A stretch of DNA of 39,753 nucleotides, taken from NCBI GenBank assembly GCA_963594655.1, contig CAVBFD010000018.1:1-39753 (forward strand). Reading direction: 5' to 3'. Numbering within the stretch: position 1 is the stretch's first letter; each line of letters opens with the position of its first letter. This DNA is from Colivivens sp963594655. GTDB taxonomy: Bacteria; Bacteroidota; Bacteroidia; Bacteroidales; Bacteroidaceae. Shown piece by piece: positions 33,212 to 39,753 of the stretch. The position numbers and the translations under genes are program-made. The notes under the pieces are model-generated. The model saw only the letters and a list, made by a program, of their open reading frames with translations, was not told where the DNA came from and made no database searches.

Positions 33212-34375
33212 ATGGCATTTATTAAGAACATATTAGACAAGATGAAGCCTACCTTCTCAGAAGGAGGTAAGCTAAGCGCGTTTGGCTCACTCTTCGAGGC
33301 GGCGGAGACTTTCTTCTACGTGCCGAACGAGACTGCCAAGGTTCGTGGCGCGCAGATTCATGACGCCATCGACTCCAAGCGTTCCATTTTCTTTGTTGTG
33401 ATCGCACTTCTTCCGGCTCTCCTCTTTGGAATGTACAACATCGGCTATCAGCACAGTTTCGCCACTGGCGTGACTGACAGCTCCGTGTGGTGTGACTTCC
33501 TCTACGGACTTGCAGCCATCCTCCCGAAGATAGTCGTTTCCTATGTAGTGGGTCTCGGCATCGAGGTGGCGGTGGCACAGTGGAAGAAGGAAGAGGTTCA
33601 CGAGGGCTTCTTCGTGACAGGTATCCTCATACCTATGATTGTGCCTGTGAACTGTCCTCTCTGGATTCTCGCCATCGCGACTGCTTTCGCTGTAATCTTC
33701 GCCAAGGAGGTGTTCGGCGGAACAGGTATGAACATCTTCAACCCGGCTCTCGTCACCCGTGCCTTCCTCTTCTTCGCTTATCCCGCGATGATGTCGGGCG
33801 ACAAGGTGTGGGTCAACGAGAAGTATGTTGACTGTATCAACGGCACTATCGACGGTTTCAGTTGCGCCACTCCCCTCGGACAGTTGGCGGCGGGTGAACC
33901 TGTCACTTACAGTGCGATGGACACCATCATCGGAACCATCCCTGGGTCTGTAGGCGAGACTTCGTTCATAGCCATCCTCATCGGCGCCGCCATCCTCATC
34001 TGGGCTGGTATCGCAAGCTGGAAGATTATAGTGTCTGTATTCGCCGGCGGAGCCGTCATGGCTTACCTGATGAGCAGCGGTGACGCTGAGACCCTCAACT
34101 TCCAGTGGTGGGAACACCTCACAGTCGGAGGCTTCGCCTTCGGTGCCGTGTTCATGGCCACCGACCCTGTCACCAGTTGCCGTACAGAAGGGGGCAAGTG
34201 GATTTTCGGTCTGCTCATCGGTGCGGTGACAATCATCATACGTCTCTACAACCCGGGCTACCCGGAGGGCATGATGCTTGCGATACTTCTCATGAACGTG
34301 TTCGCTCCGCTGATCGACTATTGCTTTGTTTCAAGTAACATATCTAAGCGCGCCAAGCGTGCCGCCAATAAATAA
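33212..34375 (+). CDS. nqrB: Na+-NQR subunit B
   Basis: 387 residues, membrane protein of the NqrB/RnfD family. The covalent FMN site is visible as DGFSCATPLGQL, where the Thr is the attachment residue (compare SGAT-type motifs). Segments such as GTGMNIFNPALVTRAFLFFAYP and MATDPVTSCRTEGGKWIFG are diagnostic. NqrB carries FMN and riboflavin and forms part of the sodium path. Slightly shorter than the Vibrio form. Confidence 0.97.
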   Translation: MAFIKNILDKMKPTFSEGGKLSAFGSLFEAAETFFYVPNETAKVRGAQIHDAIDSKRSIFFVVIALLPALLFGMYNIGYQHSFATGVTDSSVWCDFLYGLAAILPKIVVSYVVGLGIEVAVAQWKKEEVHEGFFVTGILIPMIVPVNCPLWILAIATAFAVIFAKEVFGGTGMNIFNPALVTRAFLFFAYPAMMSGDKVWVNEKYVDCINGTIDGFSCATPLGQLAAGEPVTYSAMDTIIGTIPGSVGETSFIAILIGAAILIWAGIASWKIIVSVFAGGAVMAYLMSSGDAETLNFQWWEHLTVGGFAFGAVFMATDPVTSCRTEGGKWIFGLLIGAVTIIIRLYNPGYPEGMMLAILLMNVFAPLIDYCFVSSNISKRAKRAANK

Positions 34376-34392
34376 TAAGGAGGAACTGAACA

Positions 34393-35163
34393 ATGGCAAA
34401 AATGAATACAAACAGCAATACATACACAATCGTGTATTCAATCGTACTGGTTATTATCGTTGCGTTCCTTCTTGCGTTCGTGGCCTCCTCGCTCAAGGAG
34501 ACACAGGACAAGAACGAGAAGCGCGACACCAAGTCACAGATTCTCGCGGCGCTGAACATACGTGACGTGCAGAACGAGGATGTGGACGCCAAGTACAAGG
34601 AGGTCATCAAGGAAGGCGTGAATGTAGAGGATGCGGCTGACCCGTTCATCAACGCGAAGAACGTGGGTGCTGACGAGACTCCATACCTCGTGGCTGAGGT
34701 CGACGGCCAGAAGAAGACCGTCATCCCTGTGAAGGGTGCGGGACTCTGGGGCGGACTCTGGGGTTACGTGGCAGTGAACGAGGACGGACAGACCGTCTAC
34801 GGATGTTTCTTCAACCACGAGTCGGAGACCGCCGGTCTGGGTGCCAGAATCACGGAACAGGCGTTCCAGGATTTGTTCATGGGCAAGAAAATCTACGATG
34901 ACAACGGTGAGGAGTGCCTCGGTGTTTACAAGCAGGGTAAGGCTCCCGCGGGACTGTCGGCTGACTGCTTCGTGGACGCGCTTACTGGCGCCACCCTCAC
35001 ATGCAACGGAGTCAACGACATGATCGTTGAGGGCTTCAAGAAGTATGCCCAAATCCTTTCCGGTTCGGCTAAGTCGGACGCTGGAGAGGTTCCGGCTGTC
35101 GAGGAGTACCGGAATTTAGATGAAGTAAATACAGTTGACCAACCAATAGAAGAGGAGGAGTAG
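34393..35163 (+). CDS. nqrC: Na+-NQR subunit C
   Basis: 256 residues. One N-terminal membrane anchor (TYTIVYSIVLVIIVAFLLAFVAS) and a periplasmic domain with the FMN-attachment motif LTGATLT, the Thr after GA being the acceptor. An ApbE-type flavin transferase is required for this attachment; none is in the window. GGAGGAACTGAACA precedes the start, an unusually good Shine-Dalgarno for this phylum. Confidence 0.96.
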   Translation: MAKMNTNSNTYTIVYSIVLVIIVAFLLAFVASSLKETQDKNEKRDTKSQILAALNIRDVQNEDVDAKYKEVIKEGVNVEDAADPFINAKNVGADETPYLVAEVDGQKKTVIPVKGAGLWGGLWGYVAVNEDGQTVYGCFFNHESETAGLGARITEQAFQDLFMGKKIYDDNGEECLGVYKQGKAPAGLSADCFVDALTGATLTCNGVNDMIVEGFKKYAQILSGSAKSDAGEVPAVEEYRNLDEVNTVDQPIEEEE

Positions 35164-35166
35164 AAT

Positions 35167-35799
35167 ATGAGTTTGTTTTCAAAAGAGAATGGTGCCGTAT
35201 TCACTGGCCCACTGAACAAGGACAACCCGATTGCGGTGCAGGTGCTTGGTATCTGCTCTGCCTTGGCTGTGACCTCACAGCTCAAGCCGGCTATCGTGAT
35301 GGGACTGTCCGTTGCAGTTATCACAGCGTTCTCAAACGTGATTATATCATTGATCCGCAAGACCATCCCTAACCGTATACGTATCATCGTGCAGCTGGTG
35401 GTTGTAGCCGCTCTCGTCACTATCGTGAGCAACATCCTGAAGGCGTACGTCTATGACGTGAGTGTTCAGCTCAGTGTGTACGTGGGACTGATCATCACTA
35501 ACTGTATCCTCATGGGTCGTCTGGAGGCCTTCGCCATGCAGAACGGTCCTTGGGAGAGTTTCCTCGACGGTTTGGGCAACGGTCTGGGCTACGCTTTCGT
35601 ACTCGTGGTCGTGGGCTTCGTTCGTGAGATTCTCGGATTCGGGACTCTGCTCGGATTCACCATTATCCCTCAGTCGGCATACATGGAGAACGGTGGCCTG
35701 TACCTCAACAACGGTATGATGACCATGCCGGCTATGGCCCTTATCCTGGTGGCTTGCTTCATCTGGGTCCACCGTGCATTAAACAAGGAAAAGAAGTAA
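35167..35799 (+). CDS. nqrD: Na+-NQR subunit D
   Basis: 210 residues, six-helix membrane subunit of the NqrD/RnfE family, paired with NqrE in an inverted fold around an iron centre. NPIAVQVLGICSALAVT near the N-terminus and TNCILMGRLEAFAMQNGPW in the middle are diagnostic, with Cys residues in both that fit iron binding. Begins 3 bp after the nqrC stop codon. Confidence 0.96.
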   Translation: MSLFSKENGAVFTGPLNKDNPIAVQVLGICSALAVTSQLKPAIVMGLSVAVITAFSNVIISLIRKTIPNRIRIIVQLVVVAALVTIVSNILKAYVYDVSVQLSVYVGLIITNCILMGRLEAFAMQNGPWESFLDGLGNGLGYAFVLVVVGFVREILGFGTLLGFTIIPQSAYMENGGLYLNNGMMTMPAMALILVACFIWVHRALNKEKK

Positions 35800-35826
35800 A
35801 GACATACCCGTAAAAAGAACGATAAT

Positions 35827-36456
35827 ATGGAACATTTCATTAGTTTGTTTGTCCGATCCATTTTCGTGGACAACATGATATTTGCATTCTTCTTGGGTAT
35901 GTGCTCTTACATCGCTGTATCCAAGACAGTGAAGACGTCTCTCGGACTGGGTGTGGCAGTGACATTCGTGCTGCTCATCACAGTGCCTGTAGACTACCTG
36001 CTTCAGACTAAAGTACTCGCCAACGGAGCGTTGGCTGACGGTGTTGACCTGACATTCCTGGCGTTCATACTTTTCATTGCGGTCATCGCGGGTATAACCC
36101 AACTGGTGGAGATGGTGGTGGAGCGTTTCTCTCCGTCCCTCTATTCCGCCCTGGGTATATTCCTCCCTTTGATAGCTGTGAACTGCGCCATCATGGGTGC
36201 CTCACTGTTCATGCAGCAGCGCATCCTTCTCGACCCGGCTACATCCACCCAGGCTATCGGTGGGGTGGGCGACTGTATCGCATACGCCCTCGGTTCAGGT
36301 ATTGGATGGACTTTGGCTATCGTCTGCCTTGCGGCCATCCGCGAGAAGATGGCTTACTCCGATGTACCGAAACCCCTTCAGGGACTCGGCATCACCTTCA
36401 TCACGGTGGGTCTGATGGCTATGGCGTTTATGTGTTTCTCTGGTCTTAAACTCTAA
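35827..36456 (+). CDS. nqrE: Na+-NQR subunit E
   Basis: 209 residues, the sister fold of NqrD (RnfA-like). IFVDNMIFAFFLGMCSYIAVSK at the start and VNCAIMGASLFM in the middle carry the Cys residues expected for the shared iron site. The C-terminal YSDVPKPLQGLGITFI segment is also typical. The 27-bp gap after nqrD shows no promoter. Confidence 0.96.
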   Translation: MEHFISLFVRSIFVDNMIFAFFLGMCSYIAVSKTVKTSLGLGVAVTFVLLITVPVDYLLQTKVLANGALADGVDLTFLAFILFIAVIAGITQLVEMVVERFSPSLYSALGIFLPLIAVNCAIMGASLFMQQRILLDPATSTQAIGGVGDCIAYALGSGIGWTLAIVCLAAIREKMAYSDVPKPLQGLGITFITVGLMAMAFMCFSGLKL

Positions 36457-36473
36457 AAGAAAGGACATATCAC

Positions 36474-37745
36474 ATGGATATTACATTTATTTTATACAGC
36501 ATCGGGGTGTTCTTGATAATCGTACTCGTACTGGTTGTCATACTGCTCGTTGCCAAGAAGTACCTCTCGCCAAGCGGTAAGGTTACAGTTACCATCAACG
36601 GAAAGGAAAAACTGGTTGTTGACCAAGGGTCAAGCCTCTTGTCCACTCTGGCGGAGAACAATGTGTACCTTCCGTCTGCCTGTGGCGGCAAGGGTTCTTG
36701 CGGTCAGTGCAAGTGCCAGATCGTTGAGGGTGGGGGAGAGATTCTCGACTCAGAGAAGGGACACTTCACCCGTAAGCAGATTAAGGAGGGCTACAGACTG
36801 GGATGCCAGGCTAAGGTCAAGGGCGACCTCTCCATCAAGGTACCGGAGTCGGTACTCGGTGTCAAGGAATGGGAATGTACAGTCATCGGCAACAAGAACG
36901 TGGCTTCGTTCATCAAGGAGTTCAAGGTGGCTCTGCCTCCGGGCGAACACATGGACTTCGAGCCGGGTTCTTATGCGCAGATCCGTATCCCTGAGTACGA
37001 CCTCGACTACGACCGTGACTTCGACAAGTCTCTCATCGGTGACCTCTATACTCCCACATGGCAGAAGTTCGGTCTGTTCGGTCTCAAGCAGAAGAACGAC
37101 ACTCCGACCATCCGTGCCTACTCAATGGCCAACTATCCTGACGAGGGCGACATCATCACCCTCACCGTGCGTATCGCCACTCCTCCGTTCAAGCCAAAGG
37201 AGCAGGGTCCAGGATTCCAGAATGTGCCTTGCGGTATAGCGTCTACATATATCTTCTCTCTCAAACCGGGAGACAAGGTTATGATGTCAGGACCTTACGG
37301 AGAGTTCCATCCTCACTACGGTACCGGACGTGAGATGATATGGGTCGGCGGTGGTGCCGGTATGGCTCCTCTGCGCGCCCAGATTATGCACATGCTCAAG
37401 ACACTCCATGTCACTGACCGTGAGATGCATTACTTCTACGGCGCCCGTGGCATCGACGAGGTGTTCTTCCTCGAAGACTTCCTCGAACTGGAGAAGGAGT
37501 ATCCTAACTTCCACATGCATCTGGCTCTCGACCGTCCTGACCCGAAGGCCGACCAGCTCGGTGTCAAGTACACTCCGGGATTCATCGCCAATGTGCTTGG
37601 TGACACTTACCTCAAGGCTCATGAGGCTCCTGAGGATTGCGAGTACTACCTCTGTGGACCTCCAATGATGTCCAAGACTGTTCTCGACCTGTTGAAGAGC
37701 CTTGGTGTTGAGGATGACATGATTTCATTCGACAACTTCGGATAA
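36474..37745 (+). CDS. nqrF: Na+-NQR subunit F, NADH-oxidising
   Basis: 423 residues. N-terminal membrane anchor (about 1-28), then a 2Fe-2S ferredoxin domain with C-x5-C-x2-C (ACGGKGSCGQC) and the fourth Cys in RLGCQAK, an FAD domain with RAYSMANYP, and an NADH domain with GGGAGMAPLRAQ and ending YLCGPPMM. It takes hydride from NADH and feeds electrons through the complex. Last gene of the operon; two hairpins follow directly. Confidence 0.97.
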   Translation: MDITFILYSIGVFLIIVLVLVVILLVAKKYLSPSGKVTVTINGKEKLVVDQGSSLLSTLAENNVYLPSACGGKGSCGQCKCQIVEGGGEILDSEKGHFTRKQIKEGYRLGCQAKVKGDLSIKVPESVLGVKEWECTVIGNKNVASFIKEFKVALPPGEHMDFEPGSYAQIRIPEYDLDYDRDFDKSLIGDLYTPTWQKFGLFGLKQKNDTPTIRAYSMANYPDEGDIITLTVRIATPPFKPKEQGPGFQNVPCGIASTYIFSLKPGDKVMMSGPYGEFHPHYGTGREMIWVGGGAGMAPLRAQIMHMLKTLHVTDREMHYFYGARGIDEVFFLEDFLELEKEYPNFHMHLALDRPDPKADQLGVKYTPGFIANVLGDTYLKAHEAPEDCEYYLCGPPMMSKTVLDLLKSLGVEDDMISFDNFG

Positions 37746-37752
37746 GACAACC

Positions 37753-37782
37753 TGTGCCGCACCCGACATACGGTGCGGCACA
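37753..37782 (+). terminator. Hairpin after nqrF (11-bp perfect stem)
   Basis: TGTGCCGCACC (37753-37763) pairs exactly with GGTGCGGCACA (37772-37782) around an 8-nt loop, 8 bp after the nqrF stop. It lacks a T-run, so it may protect the mRNA 3' end or work together with the next hairpin. Confidence 0.75.
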
Positions 37783-37787
37783 TGACA

Positions 37788-37839
37788 ATACAAACAAGGA
37801 GATGTACCGGGAACAACTGGTGCATCTCCTTGTTTGTAT
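37788..37839. terminator. Long 21-bp hairpin, probable bidirectional terminator
   Basis: The arms 37788-37808 (ATACAAACAAGGAGATGTACC) and 37819-37839 (GGTGCATCTCCTTGTTTGTA plus T) pair over 21 positions with one wobble, loop GGGAACAACT. The 3' arm ends CTTGTTTGTAT, T-rich, and the same holds in reverse. It separates nqrF from the second AAA/PD-(D/E)XK gene. Confidence 0.75.
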
Positions 37840-37891
37840 GAGGTTGAACTTCGATTTTGGGTATATCAGCCAAATAATGTCTGAAGCAATG

Positions 37892-37922
37892 TTGGTCATC
37901 CGGGAAATATCCGTAACTTTGC
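37892..37922 (+). promoter_or_regulatory. Promoter of the second AAA/PD-(D/E)XK gene
   Basis: TTGG at 37892-37895 and TAACTTTGC at 37914-37922, about 19 bp apart. Leader to ATG 37947 about 18 nt, as in the first copy; CCGGGAA followed nine bases later by TAACTTTGC is common to both promoters. Confidence 0.68.
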
Positions 37923-37946
37923 CGCAAACTAATACATTTTCATGAT

Positions 37947-39515
37947 ATGGCAAGGAAATTATACCCTATAGGAATCCAAACGTTTGAGGAAATTAGAAGG
38001 CTTGACAACCTGTATATCGACAAGACTGAATACGTCTATCATATGACCCACACGGATGGAAAGTACTTCTTTCTGAGCCGCCCGAGACGGTTCGGCAAGT
38101 CGCTGCTTGTTTCCACCTTCAAGAGTTACTTCGAGGGACGGAAAGACCTGTTCGAGGGACTTGCCATAGAGAAGCTGGAGAAGGAGTGGACGGAGTACCC
38201 TGTACTGCACTTCGACATGAGCAAGGGAAAGCACAGAACCCAAGAACAGCTGGAGGAGTATCTGAACTACAGACTGGAGGACCAGGAGAAGAAGTTCGGT
38301 ATCACAGAACACCGTAATGGTGTGAACAACAGGTTTACCGACCTTATAGAGACCGTGTACCGTAATACGGGACGGCCAGTGGTCGTGCTTATCGACGAGT
38401 ATGACGCTCCACTTCTGGACGTGGTGCATGAGGACACGTTGCTTCCGCAGCTCCGCGACACGATGCGTAATTTCTACAGTCCTCTGAAGGCAGCCGAGCC
38501 GATGCTTCGCTTCGTGTTCATGACTGGCATCACAAAGTTCTCACAGCTCAGCATCTTCAGTGAACTGAACAACATAAACAATATCTCCATGGACGTGCCT
38601 TATGCCGGCATTTGTGGAATCACGAAGGAGGAGATGTTGGCACAAATGAGTGAAGATGTTGATGAATTTGCAGCCACGCTGGGACTCAGCCGTGAGGAAA
38701 CCATCCGTGAACTGACGGACATGTACGACGGTTACCATTTCACGTGGCCGTCGCCCGATGTGTTCAACCCTTTCAGTCTGCTCACCTGCTTTGCAAAACA
38801 GGAGATGGATTCCTATTGGTTCGGTACAGGCACACCCACATATATCGTAAACATGATGCGCAGGTTCGATTTCCTGCCAACGGACTTGGGAGAGAACATC
38901 TGGGTAGGGAAGTATGATTTCGACGCGGCTACAGAGACAATGACATCTATTATTCCGTTGCTGTACCAAAGTGGTTATCTGACTATAAAAAATTATGACA
39001 GGATGAGCAAACTATATGAACTGGCTCTTCCGAACAACGAGATAAGGGTGGGGCTGTTTGGGTCGCTCTTGCCACATTACCTTGCCGGTAATTCTACAAA
39101 AGGCAATACGGCCTTCGCCAAGATGTCAGTGTTGATTCTTCAGGGAGACATCAACGGTGGCTTGCAGTTGCTCGCCGACTTTCTGGAGACCGTGCCTTAC
39201 TGCGACAACACCAACTATGAGGGTCACTGGCAACAGACGTTGTACATTATCTTCGCCCTGCTCACGAATTACCGTATACATGTGGAACAGCACACCGCCA
39301 AGGGACGCATCGACATCACTCTCGAAACGGCGACTACCGTCTACGTGATGGAGTTGAAACTGAACGGCAGTGTGGAGGACGCGCTCGCCCAGATAGAGGC
39401 GAAGCACTATGCCGACGCGTTCAAGATGCAGTCGAAACCGGTTGTGAAGGTCGGCATGAACTTCACACTGAAGGACGGCGTGAACACGTTTGAATGGCAG
39501 GTGGTGTCACATTGA
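37947..39515 (+). CDS. AAA-ATPase-like protein with C-terminal PD-(D/E)XK nuclease domain (DUF1703 type), copy 2
   Basis: 522 residues, paralog of the protein at 360-1922. Walker A RPRRFGKSLL (K51) and the Walker B VVVLIDEYDAP match; the nuclease core reads GRIDIT (D456) and VMELKL (E469, K471) with a later Gln. Similarity is very high over the ATPase half, with a 59-bp stretch identical in DNA (38412-38470 and 825-883), and clearly lower in the middle and C-terminal parts. That pattern suggests a conserved motor with diverging target-specific portions, or gene conversion of the first half. The role of the family is not established. It sits alone behind a bidirectional terminator with its own promoter, so it is an independent unit. 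Confidence 0.88.
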   Translation: MARKLYPIGIQTFEEIRRLDNLYIDKTEYVYHMTHTDGKYFFLSRPRRFGKSLLVSTFKSYFEGRKDLFEGLAIEKLEKEWTEYPVLHFDMSKGKHRTQEQLEEYLNYRLEDQEKKFGITEHRNGVNNRFTDLIETVYRNTGRPVVVLIDEYDAPLLDVVHEDTLLPQLRDTMRNFYSPLKAAEPMLRFVFMTGITKFSQLSIFSELNNINNISMDVPYAGICGITKEEMLAQMSEDVDEFAATLGLSREETIRELTDMYDGYHFTWPSPDVFNPFSLLTCFAKQEMDSYWFGTGTPTYIVNMMRRFDFLPTDLGENIWVGKYDFDAATETMTSIIPLLYQSGYLTIKNYDRMSKLYELALPNNEIRVGLFGSLLPHYLAGNSTKGNTAFAKMSVLILQGDINGGLQLLADFLETVPYCDNTNYEGHWQQTLYIIFALLTNYRIHVEQHTAKGRIDITLETATTVYVMELKLNGSVEDALAQIEAKHYADAFKMQSKPVVKVGMNFTLKDGVNTFEWQVVSH

Positions 39516-39529
39516 CCTTATAATTTGCA

Positions 39530-39551
39530 GTTCTTCCGCTTTTCGAGTTGG
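39530..39551 (-). repeat. 22-bp repeat, right copy (inverted relative to 263-284)
   Basis: GTTCTTCCGCTTTTCGAGTT and two further G are the exact reverse complement of 263-284. It begins 15 bp after the stop of the second AAA/PD-(D/E)XK gene. Confidence 0.8.
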
Positions 39552-39618
39552 TAAGAAAAACAAGTTAAATTCTGTTAAGCGCAAGGTGATTTTGCGACAT
39601 GCCCTACAGATACCTGTG

Positions 39619-39726
39619 AGGGGGTCTCGAGAGATGGGGTCATTTCACTCGAGTGAATTGATCAAATCACTCGAGTGAATCGATCAATTCACTCGAGTGA
39701 AATTGGACAGTGAATTTAGGGGGTCT
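39619..39726. repeat. 9-bp direct repeats flanking the palindromic block
   Basis: AGGGGGTCT occurs at 39619-39627 and again at 39718-39726. Between them lie 90 bp containing all the CTCGAG palindromes. The layout resembles a short inserted element with a target-site duplication, but 9 bp could also be chance. Confidence 0.45.
39644..39701. repeat. 58-bp near-perfect palindrome made of three 22-bp-spaced palindromes
   Basis: TCACTCGAGTGA occurs at 39645, 39667 and 39689, exactly 22 bp apart, with GATC-centred spacers (TTGATCAA at 39658-39665 and TCGATCAA at 39680-39687). The whole block is also one large palindrome centred between 39672 and 39673, its 29-bp arms matching at 27 positions. A fourth CTCGAG palindrome, TCTCGAGA, lies at 39625-39632. 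The rest of 39516-39753 holds no gene. Confidence 0.9.
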
Positions 39727-39753
39727 GTCGGACTACCCACGAAACGGTCGTTT

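Noticed and set aside
33287..34117. 276-codon open frame on the minus strand
   Set aside because: Antisense to nqrB, which is complete and in a conserved operon.
37754..37945. Small ORF between nqrF and the second AAA/PD-(D/E)XK gene
   Set aside because: It crosses both hairpins and the promoter; no protein-like features.
39501..39551. C-terminal coding remnant on the minus strand ending at the 22-bp repeat (reading YQLEKRKNCKL then stop)
   Set aside because: The frame is closed by a stop a few codons upstream, so there is no gene; a decayed fragment remains possible.
39644..39701. CRISPR array
   Set aside because: Only three units with a 22-bp period, repeats and spacers are both palindromic and nearly identical, and no cas gene is present.
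1..39753. tRNA or rRNA genes
   Set aside because: No cloverleaf-like sequence or rRNA segment was recognised by eye; a tRNA scan would settle it.

Overview
The window looks like chromosomal DNA of a Bacteroidota bacterium of the Bacteroidales, most likely a Prevotella-type gut or oral anaerobe. I infer this from gene content and promoter style, not from a database search. Evidence: a 287-residue primary sigma factor without region 1.1; many promoters of the Bacteroidota type (TTTG, about 19-20 bp, then TAnnTTTG) placed just upstream of genes; a complete Na+-NQR operon; anaerobic ribonucleotide reductase NrdDG; a TamL-type lipoprotein Omp85; a PL10 pectate lyase; and two members of the AAA-ATPase-like/PD-(D/E)XK family (DUF1703 type) that is expanded in this phylum.

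Layout. 1-359: the 5' end of an Rpn-type nuclease gene on the minus strand, then a hairpin-rich spacer. 360-2723 (+): first AAA/PD-(D/E)XK protein and a short-chain dehydrogenase. 2726-13157 (-): a tightly packed six-gene run, read aspS - yidC - dipeptidyl peptidase (DPP5-like) - MFS transporter resembling the lysosomal dipeptide carrier MFSD1 - two POT/PTR peptide transporters. 13352-20636 (-): pgk - lipoprotein - TPR protein - TrmH-type methyltransferase - TamL. 20769-21440 (-): nth. 21543-24176 (+): rpoD, a small secreted protein and a C11 (clostripain-like) lipoprotein protease. 24221-25339 (-): pectate lyase. 25477-26196 (+): tRNA1(Val) methyltransferase. 26199-28592 (-): engB - AraC-type regulator - HAD phosphatase. 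28636-31330 (-): nrdD-nrdG. 31331-31868: a structured 538-bp spacer. 31869-37745 (+): nqrABCDEF, followed by two strong hairpins. 37947-39515 (+): second AAA/PD-(D/E)XK protein. 39516-39753: a repeat-rich end with a 58-bp near-perfect palindrome.

How it fits together. Most genes are core functions: glycolysis, translation, envelope assembly, DNA repair, anaerobic dNTP synthesis and sodium-motive respiration. Two themes stand out. The first is a peptide-use module in which a secreted dipeptidyl peptidase and three different putative di/tripeptide carriers sit directly behind aspS-yidC; Na+-NQR elsewhere in the window would supply ion gradient for uptake. The second is the pair of AAA/PD-(D/E)XK paralogs at the two ends. 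They share a 59-bp identical stretch and similar promoters, and an exact 22-bp sequence occurs in inverted orientation outside the pair (263-284 and 39530-39551). The repeats at both ends suggest the borders of the window are recombination-prone, whereas the middle is stable chromosome.
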